DNA from: JANQRA01 sp035762545
GTDB taxonomy: Bacteria > Actinomycetota > Acidimicrobiia > Spongiisociales > ZC4RG35
Assembly (NCBI GenBank): GCA_035762545.1
Contig: DASTOM010000029.1
Location: 1 to 64,000, forward strand
DNA length: 64,000 bases
Direction of reading: 5' to 3'
The position numbers and the translations under genes are program-made. Of this stretch, positions 43,623 to 52,766 are shown piece after piece. The number at the start of each line of letters is the position of its first letter. Positions within the stretch are counted from its first letter, which is position 1. Below the pieces are notes generated by a model. It was not told the origin of the DNA, did not search any database, and saw only the letters and a program-made list of their open reading frames with translations.

Positions 43623-45347
43623 ATGCGTTGGTCACAAGCTTTCATACCCACCCTCCGCGAAGCTCCGGCGGATGCGGAGGCGGTCAGCCACCAGCTCCTG
43701 GTCCGAGGGGGGTTCATTCGCCGGCTTGCCGCCGGTTCCTACACGATGTTGCCGCTGGGACAGAAGGTCCGACTCAAAGTCGGGAACATCATCCGCGAGG
43801 AGATGAACGCGATCGGGGGACAGGAGTTGATGCTGCCCACACTCCATCCCCTCGAGATCTGGCGGAAATCAGGCCGTTTCGAGCTGATGGGGGACGCCCT
43901 CTTCAAGCTCTCGGACCGGAAAGGTGCAGACCTGGCCCTGGGGATGACCGAGGAGGAGATCTTCGGGATCCTGGCAAGCGAGCTCTCTTCCCACAAGGAC
44001 CTGCCTCAGATCTGGTACCAGATGCACACCAAGTTTCGGGATGAGCCCCGTCCCAAGTCGGGTCTCCTTCGGGTGCGGGAGTTCACGATGAAGGACGCCT
44101 ACACCCTCGACATCGACCAGGCCGGTCTCGACGCCGGGTTCGACAAGCACCACGGCGCCTACAAGCGGATCTTCGCACGCATGGGTCTGTCGGCGGTCGA
44201 CGTCGAGGCCTCATCCGGGGCGATGGGCGGCTCGGAGTCGATCGAGTTCATCCAGCGGAGCGAGGCCGGTGAGGACTGGGTCGTCACCTGCATGACATGT
44301 GACTACCGGGCCAATCTGGAGCGGGCCACGTCGGCCTTGAACCCGGTCGAGGACGGCGAACCAGCCGATCTCGAACGGTTCCCCACTCCAGGGCTGAGGA
44401 CGATCAAGGCCCTCGCCGACGCCGAGCCGGACCTCGCATCGCCGCAGCGGCAGATCAAGACCCTGGTCTACGTGGTCGACGGCGACCCGGTCATCGTCCT
44501 TCTCCGTGGCGATCATGACCTCCAAACCCAGAAACTGCTGGACGCCACCGGTTCCCCCGAGGACGCGGCACGGCCCGCCACGGCCGAGGAGATACGAGAG
44601 CTTCTCGGCGCCGATCCGGGGAGCCTCGGCGCAATCGGGGTCACCGACACCCGTGTGATCGCCGACAGCGCCCTCGAGGGGAGGGTCAACATGGTGACCG
44701 GGGCCAACGAGGACGACTGGCACTACAAGGGGGTCGATGTCGCCCGGGATATCACCGTCACCACCTGGGCCGATCTCCGGGAGACCACCGGCAACGACAT
44801 CTGTGTCGTCGACGGTGGAGCGCTCGAGCTGTGGAAGGGCATCGAGGTAGGGCACATCTTCAAACTCGGCACGATGTACTCGGAAGCCTTCGGCGCCTAC
44901 GTCCAGGACGAGGACGGCAACAGCCATCCCATAATCATGGGCTCTTATGGCATCGGTTTGGAGCGGGGGATGGCCGCCGTCGTCGAGGCGTGTCACGACG
45001 ACAACGGCATCATCTGGCCGGTCTCGATCGCCCCCTACGAGGTCGTCATCACTGTGGTTCGTCCCGACGACAAGGCCACCATGGCGGTCGCCAACCAGTT
45101 GTATGACGACTTCGACACGGCCGGGGTGGAGGCGCTCTTGGATGATCGTGAGGAGCGGCCGGGGGTCAAGTTTGCCGACGCGGAACTGATCGGAATCCCG
45201 TACCGGGTGACGGTGGGGCCCAAGGGAGTGGAACTGGGCAGCGCCGAGGTAACGGTGCGGTCGGGGATGGTGAGAAGCGAGGTGGCCCTGGGCGATGTGG
45301 TCGCGACGCTCACGGCCGACATCGAGGCCGCCAGATACGGCATTTAG
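43623..45347 (+). CDS. proS: Prolyl-tRNA synthetase, bacterial type
   Basis: This enzyme of 574 residues charges tRNA(Pro). It begins MRWSQAFIPTLREAP, typical of bacterial ProRS, and has the class II motifs (YTMLPLGQKVRLKV, FRDEPRPKSGLLRVREFTMKD and the GIGLERG motif 3). The editing insertion domain (about 225-400) is present. An earlier in-frame TTG 43590 or ATG 43596 is possible. ybaK in the same window backs up its editing. Confidence 0.94.
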   Translation: MRWSQAFIPTLREAPADAEAVSHQLLVRGGFIRRLAAGSYTMLPLGQKVRLKVGNIIREEMNAIGGQELMLPTLHPLEIWRKSGRFELMGDALFKLSDRKGADLALGMTEEEIFGILASELSSHKDLPQIWYQMHTKFRDEPRPKSGLLRVREFTMKDAYTLDIDQAGLDAGFDKHHGAYKRIFARMGLSAVDVEASSGAMGGSESIEFIQRSEAGEDWVVTCMTCDYRANLERATSALNPVEDGEPADLERFPTPGLRTIKALADAEPDLASPQRQIKTLVYVVDGDPVIVLLRGDHDLQTQKLLDATGSPEDAARPATAEEIRELLGADPGSLGAIGVTDTRVIADSALEGRVNMVTGANEDDWHYKGVDVARDITVTTWADLRETTGNDICVVDGGALELWKGIEVGHIFKLGTMYSEAFGAYVQDEDGNSHPIIMGSYGIGLERGMAAVVEACHDDNGIIWPVSIAPYEVVITVVRPDDKATMAVANQLYDDFDTAGVEALLDDREERPGVKFADAELIGIPYRVTVGPKGVELGSAEVTVRSGMVRSEVALGDVVATLTADIEAARYGI

Positions 45348-45367
45348 CCCAGCTCAGACGCCCTCCC

Positions 45368-45373
45368 TATAAT
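45368..45373 (+). promoter_or_regulatory. -10 box of the rimP-nusA-infB operon
   Basis: TATAAT is a perfect -10 hexamer 83 nt before the rimP start. The -35 region is not clear. Together with the hairpin at 45402 it makes a leader of about 70 nt. Confidence 0.55.
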
Positions 45374-45401
45374 CCCCCTTCACAACAGGACGCTTTTCGG
45401 T

Positions 45402-45428
45402 CAGGTGGGCGCCTTAGGCACCCACCTG
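45402..45428 (+). promoter_or_regulatory. Hairpin in the rimP-nusA leader, possible attenuator
   Basis: CAGGTGGG and CCCACCTG form 8 pairs, with an inner GCC/GGC stem across a C-A mismatch. TTTCG follows the stem. A second small hairpin (CGTGT and ACACG, 45432-45445) covers the approach to the GAGGA ribosome site. In E. coli the nusA leader is controlled by termination that NusA promotes; the layout here would suit that. Confidence 0.5.
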
Positions 45429-45450
45429 TTTCGTGTGGAGACACGAGGAA

Positions 45451-45933
45451 TTGACACAAGTAGCTGACATTTGGAGCGTGGTGGAGCCGTATCTGGCCGC
45501 CGAGAGACTCGAGCTCGACGATCTCGAGTTGTCCGGTCGCGGCCGTGGCCGGGTCCTCCGGGTGACCGTGGACGGGGACGATGTCGACCTCGACCGGCTC
45601 GCCGACCTCTCCAGGGGCATCTCCAGGCTGCTCGACGACGAGCCGTCGCTGCAGGACGCCTACCAACTCGAAGTCACCTCGCCGGGTCTGGAGCGAAAGC
45701 TCCGCCGCCCGTCCCACTTCGCCAAGTCGCGGGGCCGCGAGGTCGTCGTCAAGGCGGTCTCCACCGACGACAAGGCCACCTATCGGGGTGTCCTCGCCGA
45801 CGCCAACGAGTCCGATTTCACCGTGGACTCCGAGGACGGTCCTGTTCAGATTTCTTATGAAGACGTAATCAGCGCCAAAACCGTTTTCCGGTGGGAGAAG
45901 GCGCCGAAGCCAGGTCAGGGGAAGGGAAGATGA
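45451..45933 (+). CDS. rimP: Ribosome maturation factor RimP
   Basis: This protein of 160 residues acts in 30S maturation. Marks are the ELEDLELSGRGRGRVLRVTVDG region, SRGISRLLDDE and YQLEVTSPGLERKLRRPSHF. The likely start is TTG 45451 behind GAGGA; GTG 45433 is a longer choice. It overlaps nusA by 4 nt. Confidence 0.9.
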   Translation: MTQVADIWSVVEPYLAAERLELDDLELSGRGRGRVLRVTVDGDDVDLDRLADLSRGISRLLDDEPSLQDAYQLEVTSPGLERKLRRPSHFAKSRGREVVVKAVSTDDKATYRGVLADANESDFTVDSEDGPVQISYEDVISAKTVFRWEKAPKPGQGKGR

Positions 45934-47090
45934 TGAAGCTCGACACGATGATGGAGGCGATCGAGGTCCTCGCGAACGAACGCGGGGTCGCCGTCGAGGC
46001 GATACTGGATGCCTTCGCCAACGCCCTCGTAGCCGCCTACAAACGAAGCCCCGGTGCGGCCGAGGAAGCACGGGTGACCATCGATCCCGACTCCGGGGAG
46101 GTGACCGTCTACGCCCAGGAGCTCGACGAGGACGGGAACGTCATCGACGAATGGGAGGACACCCCCGAGGGCGAGGCGTTCGGGCGAATCGCCGCTCAGT
46201 CGTTCAAGCAGGTCATGCAGTTCAAGCTGCGCGAGGCCAAGCGGGAGAAGGTGTTCGAGATGTACGAGGGCCGCGAAGGGGACCTCGTCACGGGCATCGT
46301 CCAGCAGGTCGACTACCGGTCAGTCATCCTCGACCTGGGTGACGCCGAGGCGATCCTTCCCGGCAGCGAACGAATCCCGTTCGAGCGTCTCGACCGGGGG
46401 AACCGGGTCAAGGCGCTGATCCTCGAGGTCCGCAACGAGACCAAGGGCGCTCAGATCGTCGTCTCCCGCAGCCATCCCGACCTGGTCCGTCGTCTCCTCG
46501 AGCTCGAGGTGCCCGAACTGACCGACGGCACCGTCGAGATCGTCAACATCGCCCGCGAGCCGGGTCACCGCACCAAGATCGCGGTGATCTCCCACGACCC
46601 GAACGTCGACCCCAAGGGAGCGTGTGTCGGGGCGCGCGGTTCCCGGGTGCGTCAGGTGGTCAACGAGCTCAGAGGTGAGAAGGTCGACGTCGTGCAATGG
46701 CGCGACGACCTGGCGCAGTTCATCGCCGAGGCGCTCGGCCCGGCCAAGGTCAAAGAAGTGCACATCGACGAGGAAGAGAAGACGGCCGACGTGGTCGTCT
46801 CCGAGCATCAGCTGTCACTTGCGATCGGCAAGGAGGGCCAGAACGCCCGTCTCGCTGCCCGACTCTCCGGTTACAAGGTCGACATTCGCTCCGACAACGA
46901 AGGCGCCACCGCTGAGGAGGGCGCCACCGCTGAGGAGGGCTCCGAAGCAGCCGAAGCCGCTCCCGCCGGTGACGCCGAGTTGGCCGCTGAAGCAGCCGAA
47001 GGGGACGTGGTCGTGGACGAGGCAGAGCCGACGCTCCCGGAGACCACTGATGCCGCCGAGATCGATGTCGAAGACACTGAGAGTGAGTGA
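45930..47090 (+). CDS. nusA: Transcription termination/antitermination factor NusA
   Basis: This protein of 386 residues has the N-terminal polymerase-binding domain (about 1-125), S1 (GDLVTGIVQQVDYRSVILDLG, about 130-200) and two KH domains (about 200-340, with GARGSRVRQVVNEL and IGKEGQNARLAARL). The C-terminal 45 residues are acidic and carry a doubled GATAEEG repeat. The ATG overlaps rimP. Unlike most genomes no ylxR gene follows. Confidence 0.93.
   Translation: MMKLDTMMEAIEVLANERGVAVEAILDAFANALVAAYKRSPGAAEEARVTIDPDSGEVTVYAQELDEDGNVIDEWEDTPEGEAFGRIAAQSFKQVMQFKLREAKREKVFEMYEGREGDLVTGIVQQVDYRSVILDLGDAEAILPGSERIPFERLDRGNRVKALILEVRNETKGAQIVVSRSHPDLVRRLLELEVPELTDGTVEIVNIAREPGHRTKIAVISHDPNVDPKGACVGARGSRVRQVVNELRGEKVDVVQWRDDLAQFIAEALGPAKVKEVHIDEEEKTADVVVSEHQLSLAIGKEGQNARLAARLSGYKVDIRSDNEGATAEEGATAEEGSEAAEAAPAGDAELAAEAAEGDVVVDEAEPTLPETTDAAEIDVEDTESE
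46902..46937 (+). repeat. Tandem 18-bp duplication in the nusA tail
   Basis: GGCGCCACCGCTGAGGAG occurs twice in a row and encodes GATAEE twice. It probably arose by slippage in the acidic low-complexity end of nusA and may vary between strains. Confidence 0.85.
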
Positions 47091-47097
47091 TCGTTGA

Positions 47098-49137
47098 ATG
47101 AGGGTTTATGAGCTCGCCCGTGAATTGGGCGTCGATTCCAAGGAGGTCCTCGAGCAGGCCGTCGAGCTGGGTCTGGACGTGAAGACCGCGTCGTCGGGCA
47201 TCGATGACGAGTCCGCCGAGCTGGTCCGTCTCGCCTTTGCTCCTGAGGAGACCACCGAGCCCGAAGAGGCCGCAGAAACAGAACTGGCCGAAGCGCCGGA
47301 CGTCGCTGAGCAGCCCGAGGCCGCAGAGCCAGACGTGCCCGAAGTCGATGAGGTCACCGAAGAACCGGCCGGATCGGGCGACGTCGAGATCGCCACGATC
47401 GTCACCGGGGCCAGCGTCGCCGAGTTTGCCGAAGCAATCGGACAGCCCACCGGTGATGTGGTCAAGGCCCTCCTCAACAAGGGGATTCCCGCCGGTGCCG
47501 GTCAGCAGATGCCGGCAGATCAGATCGATGACATCGCCGAGAGCTTCGGGTACATCGTCGAGGTCACCGAGGCTGCGCCCGCACCGGCAGTGGCGGATCG
47601 GCCCGCGTTCGACGACGCCGAGGCCGACCTCACGTCCCGACCGCCGGTGGTCACCGTCATGGGTCATGTCGACCACGGCAAGACGACCCTGCTCGACACC
47701 ATACGGAAGGCCAACGTGGTGGCCGACGAAGAGGGTGGCATCACCCAGCACATCGGCGCCTATCAGGTCGAGATCAACGGTCGCAAGATCACCTTCGTCG
47801 ACACGCCCGGCCATGAGGCGTTCACCGCTCTGCGTGCCCGTGGCGCCAACATCACCGACATCGTCGTGCTCGTCGTCGCCGCCAACGACGGTGTCATGCC
47901 ACAGACGATCGAGGCGATCTCCCACGCCAAGGCGGCAGGAGTGAAGATGATCGTCGCCGTCAACAAGATGGACCTCCCCGGCGCCGATCCGCTCCGGGTC
48001 CGCACCGAGCTCACCAACCAGGGTGTGGTCACGGAGGACCTCGGGGGTGACGTGCCCACGGTCGAGGTCTCGGCACTCAACGGTGACGGTGTCGACGACT
48101 TGCTGGAAGTGATCGATCTCATCGCTCAGCTCGAGGACTTCAAGGCGAACGCCAAGGCCCCCGCATCAGGTGTGGTCGTCGAGGCACAACTCGAAGTCGG
48201 CCGTGGCCCCGTCGCAACGGTCATCATCCAACGCGGGACCCTCAAGGAGGGAGACGCCTTCGTCGCCGGGCCGATCTCCGGAAGGGCCCGAGCTCTCATG
48301 GATGATCAGGGAGAGCGGATCAAGCACGCCAGCCCGTCCGACCCGGTCCAGATCATGGGTTGGGACGACGTGCCCGCAGCCGGCGACTACTTCGAGGTCC
48401 AGAAGAACGACCGGGAAGCTCGCAAGATCGCCGCCGACCGTCAGGAGGTCGAACGGCAGGAAGCACACGTGGCCCCGTCGGCCCGTGATCGTCTCCAGGG
48501 TCTGCTCGAGCAGCTCAGGACCGAGGACGCCACACTCAACGTCATCGTCAAGGCCGACGCCCAGGGATCACTCGAAGCTCTCCGTGAGTCGATCGCCAAG
48601 ATCGAGCGCGAAGGGGGACGGATCCAGATCGTCCACACCGCTGTCGGTGGGATCAACGAGAACGACGTGACTCTCGCCGAGGTCACTGAAGCAGTCATCG
48701 TCGGCTTCAACGTCCGCCCCGAGCCCAAAGCGCGCCGGGCCGCGGAGGAGGCGGGGGTCGAGATCCGGACTTACGGGATCATCTACGAGCTCCTCGACGA
48801 GATCGAACAGCTCCTCGTCGGTCAGCTCGCGCCGGACCAGGAGGAGGTGGTTCTCGGGACAGCCGAGGTACGGGCCACCTTCAAGGTGCCCCGAGCCGGG
48901 ACCATTGCCGGGTGTTACGTCATCGAAGGTGTCGTGCAACGTGGGGCAAAGGCCCGACTGCTCCGGGACGGCATCGTCATCCACGACGGAGTCATCTCCT
49001 CGCTCAAGCGTTTCAAAGACGATGTCCGTGAGGTCCAGTCCGGCTTCGAGTGCGGTATGGGGTTCGAGGACTACAACGACATCAAGGACGGAGACAACAT
49101 CGAGGTCTATACCGTCCGCGAGGTCGCCAGAACCTAA
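47098..49137 (+). CDS. infB: Translation initiation factor IF-2
   Basis: This protein of 679 residues has the IF2_N start MRVYELARELGVDSKEVLEQA, an acidic linker, the second IF2_N module and the GTPase domain with GHVDHGKTTLLD (about 189-200), DTPGHEAF and NKMDLPGA, then domains 2-4. The linker is short and Glu/Ala-rich in contrast to the long Pro/Gly linker of many actinobacteria. It begins 7 nt after nusA, so ylxR is absent. Confidence 0.95.
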   Translation: MRVYELARELGVDSKEVLEQAVELGLDVKTASSGIDDESAELVRLAFAPEETTEPEEAAETELAEAPDVAEQPEAAEPDVPEVDEVTEEPAGSGDVEIATIVTGASVAEFAEAIGQPTGDVVKALLNKGIPAGAGQQMPADQIDDIAESFGYIVEVTEAAPAPAVADRPAFDDAEADLTSRPPVVTVMGHVDHGKTTLLDTIRKANVVADEEGGITQHIGAYQVEINGRKITFVDTPGHEAFTALRARGANITDIVVLVVAANDGVMPQTIEAISHAKAAGVKMIVAVNKMDLPGADPLRVRTELTNQGVVTEDLGGDVPTVEVSALNGDGVDDLLEVIDLIAQLEDFKANAKAPASGVVVEAQLEVGRGPVATVIIQRGTLKEGDAFVAGPISGRARALMDDQGERIKHASPSDPVQIMGWDDVPAAGDYFEVQKNDREARKIAADRQEVERQEAHVAPSARDRLQGLLEQLRTEDATLNVIVKADAQGSLEALRESIAKIEREGGRIQIVHTAVGGINENDVTLAEVTEAVIVGFNVRPEPKARRAAEEAGVEIRTYGIIYELLDEIEQLLVGQLAPDQEEVVLGTAEVRATFKVPRAGTIAGCYVIEGVVQRGAKARLLRDGIVIHDGVISSLKRFKDDVREVQSGFECGMGFEDYNDIKDGDNIEVYTVREVART

Positions 49138-49157
49138 CCACCACCCCGGGAGTCGGC

Positions 49158-49634
49158 ATGAGCGACCGCATGCTGCGGGTCAACTCAATCCTCCGTGAGG
49201 TCCTCGCCGACGAGATCGAGCGGATGAGTGACACCAGGCTGGAGATGGTCTCCGTCGTCAGTGTCGACACCGCCCCGAATCTGCGGACTGCCGTGGTGTA
49301 CATCGACGTCCTCGGCCGCGAGTCGGAAGAGGACGCCCTGGCTGCCCTGCGTGGCGCATCCCGGAGACTCCAGTCCACCATCGGAGCCGAGGTGAGGATG
49401 AAGTACACCCCGACACTGGAGTTTCAGATCGACCCCGGCATCACCGGCGGCGAGCACATCGACCAATTGCTCCGAGAATTGCACGCAGACGAGGACCCCT
49501 CTTCCGGCAGCGAAGCTGCCGCTGGGGAGGATGTGGTCGGATTCGAGTCTTCCGGCAGCGAAGCTGCCGCGGGGGGTAGCGAGCAGAGCGAGCGGAGGGG
49601 AGTCGCTCCCCCTGAGAGTCAGGAGGAGGAATGA
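49158..49634 (+). CDS. rbfA: Ribosome-binding factor A with a palindrome-derived tail
   Basis: This protein of 158 residues has the RbfA KH-like fold in the first 115 or so (MSDRMLRVNSILREVLADEIERMSD in outline, RRLQSTIGAEVRMKYTPTLEFQ). The last 43 residues are extra and contain SSGSEAAAG twice and SERRGVAPPES. These are encoded by palindromic DNA (see repeat). The end overlaps the next gene by 4 nt. Confidence 0.9.
   Translation: MSDRMLRVNSILREVLADEIERMSDTRLEMVSVVSVDTAPNLRTAVVYIDVLGRESEEDALAALRGASRRLQSTIGAEVRMKYTPTLEFQIDPGITGGEHIDQLLRELHADEDPSSGSEAAAGEDVVGFESSGSEAAAGGSEQSERRGVAPPESQEEE
49500..49611. repeat. Palindromic element copies inside rbfA
   Basis: A 23-bp direct repeat at 49500-49522 and 49548-49570 is identical in both copies. 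Each contains the hairpin of CGGCAGC, loop GAA, GCTGCCG. A third hairpin, GGGGAG with loop TCG and CTCCCC, lies at 49597-49611. The inner GCGAAGC is known as an unusually stable DNA mini-hairpin. The reading frame stays open throughout. Confidence 0.8.
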
Positions 49635-50590
49635 CTTTCGAGGCCGCCGCCCGGGCCCTCACCGATGCCAGGAGCATCGCTCTGGCCTGTCACGTCGGAC
49701 CGGACGGCGATGCCCTCGGTTCGATGCTCGGTCTGGCACTAGCCGCCCGAAATGCCGGCAAGGAGGTGGTCGCCAGCTTCGGTTCGCCCTACGTCGTCCC
49801 TCCCAGCCTCCGCTTCCTCCCAATGGATCTCCTGGTCGAGCCGGGATCGTTTCCCGAGCGTCCCGAGGTCATGGTGGTGCTCGACGTCGGCTCGGCTGAG
49901 CGTGTCGGGGAGCTCGCCGCCAACGCAGGACAGGCGGGGACGGTCGTCGTGATCGATCACCACGTAACCAACGAGGGTTTTGGCGACGTCGCCCTGATCG
50001 ACCCCACGGCCGCGGCCACGGGTGAGCTCGTCTATGACCTCCTCGGGGTGCTGGGTTGGGACATAGACCCGGAGGTCGCCCAGTGTCTCCTCACGGCTCT
50101 GGTCACCGATACCGGGCGCTTTCAATACTCGAACACCACACCCCGAACCCTGCAGATCGCCTCCGACCTCGTCGCCCGGGGGGCGGATCCCAGCGTCGTC
50201 GGACGTCACGTCTACGAGGAGGCGCCGTTTGGCTATCTCAAGGCGGCCGGTGTGGCCATGGAACGGGCGACCCTCGACGAGGCCAAGAGTGTCGTCTCGA
50301 CCACGATCACCCAGGAGGATCTCGACGAGATCGAGATCACCTGGGCCGACACCGAGAACCTCATCGACCTGCTCAGGATTGCCGTCGAGGCTGACACCGC
50401 AGTCCTGATCAAGTCGCACGCGGACGGGACCGTGAAGGTGAGCATGCGGTCCCGGGGCGACACAGATGTCGGTGGGCTCGCCGCCGCTCTGGGCGGTGGA
50501 GGCCACCGGCTCGCCGCCGGACTCACCACCAGGGGTACCGTGGACGAGGTGCGGGCTCGAATACTGGAAATGGTTGAGGACTATCGGTGA
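49631..50590 (+). CDS. DHH-family phosphoesterase (NrnA-like)
   Basis: This protein of 319 residues has DHH motifs: CHVGPDGDALGSMLG (about 18-32), VVIDHHVTN (about 105-113) and TDTGRFQYSNT. The C-terminal DHHA1 domain ends in GGGGHRLAAG. Relatives degrade nanoRNA and pAp. It lies between rbfA and truB as in many Gram-positive genomes. Confidence 0.9.
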   Translation: MTFEAAARALTDARSIALACHVGPDGDALGSMLGLALAARNAGKEVVASFGSPYVVPPSLRFLPMDLLVEPGSFPERPEVMVVLDVGSAERVGELAANAGQAGTVVVIDHHVTNEGFGDVALIDPTAAATGELVYDLLGVLGWDIDPEVAQCLLTALVTDTGRFQYSNTTPRTLQIASDLVARGADPSVVGRHVYEEAPFGYLKAAGVAMERATLDEAKSVVSTTITQEDLDEIEITWADTENLIDLLRIAVEADTAVLIKSHADGTVKVSMRSRGDTDVGGLAAALGGGGHRLAAGLTTRGTVDEVRARILEMVEDYR

Positions 50591-51462
50591 CTCGTGGGTT
50601 CCTGATCGTCGACAAGCCAGGCGGTATCACCTCCAACCAGGTGGTGGGACAAGTGAAGAGGGCGACGGGGGTCGAGAAGGTGGGCCATGCCGGGACGCTC
50701 GACCCGATGGCGACCGGGGCCCTCGTCCTCGCCGTCGGCAAGGTGACCCGTCTGATCCGCTACATCCAGGACCAACCCAAGGAGTATCTGGCAACGGCCC
50801 AGTTCGGGGTCGCCACCGACACCCTCGATGCCGACGGTGCCGTGCTGTCCAGGGAGCCCATGGAGATCTCGGAGGGCGACGTGACCGGTCTCGTCCCGCG
50901 ATTCACCGGTGCGATCTGCCAGGTGCCACCGATGGTCTCGGCCTTGAAACACGACGGCCGCCGTCTCTACGAGCTGGCCCGCTCCGGGGAAGTGGTTGAC
51001 CGGGACGCCCGCCAGGTGATGGTCCACGAGCTCGAGATCCTCTCGGTTGGCCCGCCCCCGTATCCCGAGGTCGAGTTTCGGGTCGTATGCGGGAAGGGCA
51101 CCTACGTGAGGTCACTGGCCGACGACATGGCCGGCGTCCTCGGTGGCTCGGCTCACCTGACCGCACTCCGTCGAACCCGGATTGGCTCGCTTCGGGCCAG
51201 TGCCGGTGTGACCATCGACGACATGGAGAACTGGAAGTCCTACTTCCTCAGCCCGGCGGAGGCTATGGCGGACCTGGTACTCGTCGAAGTCGACTCCGAG
51301 ACCGCGAGCGGGGTCCGCAACGGCGTCCGCTTCGTCGGCGGGCCACTGCTGAGCGGGCCGGAGGAGGAGCCCTACGGCGTCGTGAGCCCCGAGGGCGAAC
51401 TGATCGCCGTCTACAAGCGGATCGGGGAGCGCGCCGAGCCCGAGGTGGTCCTTCCGGCATGA
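50587..51462 (+). CDS. truB: tRNA pseudouridine-55 synthase TruB
   Basis: This protein of 291 residues modifies U55 of tRNAs. FLIVDKPGGITSN, the catalytic Asp in GHAGTLDPMATGAL and VRCGKGTYVRSLADD-like motifs are present. It starts at GTG 50587 overlapping the DHH gene and overlaps ribF by 4 nt. Confidence 0.94.
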   Translation: MTRGFLIVDKPGGITSNQVVGQVKRATGVEKVGHAGTLDPMATGALVLAVGKVTRLIRYIQDQPKEYLATAQFGVATDTLDADGAVLSREPMEISEGDVTGLVPRFTGAICQVPPMVSALKHDGRRLYELARSGEVVDRDARQVMVHELEILSVGPPPYPEVEFRVVCGKGTYVRSLADDMAGVLGGSAHLTALRRTRIGSLRASAGVTIDDMENWKSYFLSPAEAMADLVLVEVDSETASGVRNGVRFVGGPLLSGPEEEPYGVVSPEGELIAVYKRIGERAEPEVVLPA

Positions 51463-52388
51463 TCGTCCGCTCCGGCAGTTGGGAGAGCTGGGCCCCGGTA
51501 GACCGGGAGACCTCCGTGACGATCGGTGTGCTCGACGGTGTGCATCTCGGGCATCAGCGTCTTCTGAGCCGGCTGGACTCCGATCTGATGATGACTGTCC
51601 TCACGTTCGACCCCCACCCGATCGAGGTGCTGCGCCCCGGTACCCCACCCCGGCTGATCACCACCGTCGAGGAGCGGATCGAGCGATTCGCCGCCCTTGG
51701 GGTGGATTGTGTCGGGGTTCTCGATCTCGCAGAGATCAGGGAGCAAAGCCCGGAGACCTTCGTGTCCCACGTGCTCGTCGACCGCTTTCGGGTCGGGCAG
51801 TTGGTGGTCGGGGAGGACTTTCGCTTCGGCCATGACCGATCGGGTGATGTTTCTCTTCTCCGGACGCTGAGTCACAGCCATGATTTCGCGTTGGACATCG
51901 TCGAATTGGTGACCGACGGCGGAGACGTCGTCTCGTCCAGCCGGATCCGGGCCCTGGTCGAAGCAGGCAAGGTCGACGAGGCCGCCGAGCTTCTCGGAAC
52001 CTGGTTCTCGTTGACCGGTGAGGTGACCCACGGAGACAAGAGAGGGCGGGAGCTCGGGTTCCCCACCGCGAATCTCAAGCCGCCCAGACGCAAGCTGATC
52101 CCCGCCAACGGGGTGTACGCCTGTCTGGCTGACGTCGACGGCGAGACCCACTGGGCCGCGGTCAATGTCGGGGTGCGCCCCACCTTTGGCGGGGACGAAC
52201 TGCTCGTCGAGGCCTTTCTGCTCGGCTTCGACTCCGAGATCTACGGGAAAGAGATCACCGTCCGGTTCGTCGAACATCTGAGACCCGAACTCGAGTTCTC
52301 GAGTGTCGACGCCCTGGTCGACCAGATGGCCGCAGATGTCGAAGAGACCCGTGAGATACTCACAAATCTGCCCGCAGTGGCCGGATGA
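51459..52388 (+). CDS. ribF: Bifunctional riboflavin kinase/FAD synthetase RibF
   Basis: This protein of 309 residues makes FMN and FAD. The N-terminal nucleotidyltransferase domain has IGVLDGVHLGHQRLL and FDPHPIEVL; the C-terminal kinase has GRELGFPTANL and VRPTFGG. I chose ATG 51459 at the truB overlap; the longer frame upstream is a shadow. FAD made here feeds CoxM among others. Confidence 0.93.
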   Translation: MIVRSGSWESWAPVDRETSVTIGVLDGVHLGHQRLLSRLDSDLMMTVLTFDPHPIEVLRPGTPPRLITTVEERIERFAALGVDCVGVLDLAEIREQSPETFVSHVLVDRFRVGQLVVGEDFRFGHDRSGDVSLLRTLSHSHDFALDIVELVTDGGDVVSSSRIRALVEAGKVDEAAELLGTWFSLTGEVTHGDKRGRELGFPTANLKPPRRKLIPANGVYACLADVDGETHWAAVNVGVRPTFGGDELLVEAFLLGFDSEIYGKEITVRFVEHLRPELEFSSVDALVDQMAADVEETREILTNLPAVAG

Positions 52389-52460
52389 CGGATATGAGAT
52401 TGAAACTCGAAGCTGTTACAGTTCCCATCGACCCCCACATCACTTCAGGTTTTACGCGCA

Positions 52461-52718
52461 ATGAAGACAACCACTGAAATCGTCGAAGAGTTCGGTACAC
52501 ACGAGAGTGACACCGGTTCACCGGAAGTCCAGGTCGCTCTGCTCACCGAGCGGATCAACCATCTGACCGAGCATCTTCGCGACCACAAGCACGACCACCA
52601 CAGCCGTCGTGGTCTGTTGCTGATGGTCGGCAAACGCCGGAGACTCCTCGACTACCTCCGTCGAGAAGACGTGGAGAGGTATCGGAGTCTCATAGCCAAA
52701 CTCGGCCTGCGGCGCTAG
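52461..52718 (+). CDS. rpsO: 30S ribosomal protein uS15
   Basis: This protein of 85 residues is uS15 (TGSPEVQVALLTERINHLTEHL, RRGLLLMVGKRRRLLDYL). It is slightly shorter than the usual 89 at the N-terminus. It has its own leader, with a possible -10 TACAGT about 50 nt upstream, and is followed by a hairpin. Confidence 0.96.
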   Translation: MKTTTEIVEEFGTHESDTGSPEVQVALLTERINHLTEHLRDHKHDHHSRRGLLLMVGKRRRLLDYLRREDVERYRSLIAKLGLRR

Positions 52719-52729
52719 TTCGACAAGAA

Positions 52730-52747
52730 GGGCCCCCGACGGGGCCC
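52730..52747 (+). terminator. GC hairpin after rpsO
   Basis: GGGCCCC, loop CGAC and GGGGCCC form a perfect 7-bp stem 11 nt after the rpsO stop. There is no T run, so it may be a weak terminator, a pause or an mRNA end protector. Confidence 0.5.
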
Positions 52748-52766
52748 GCATAAACGAGCCACGTCG

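Noticed and set aside
46902..46937. Palindromic element in nusA
   Set aside because: This is a simple tandem duplication without a hairpin like the others.
46750..47925. Minus-strand open frame of 391 codons
   Set aside because: It covers the nusA end and infB start on the other strand and has no recognisable domain.
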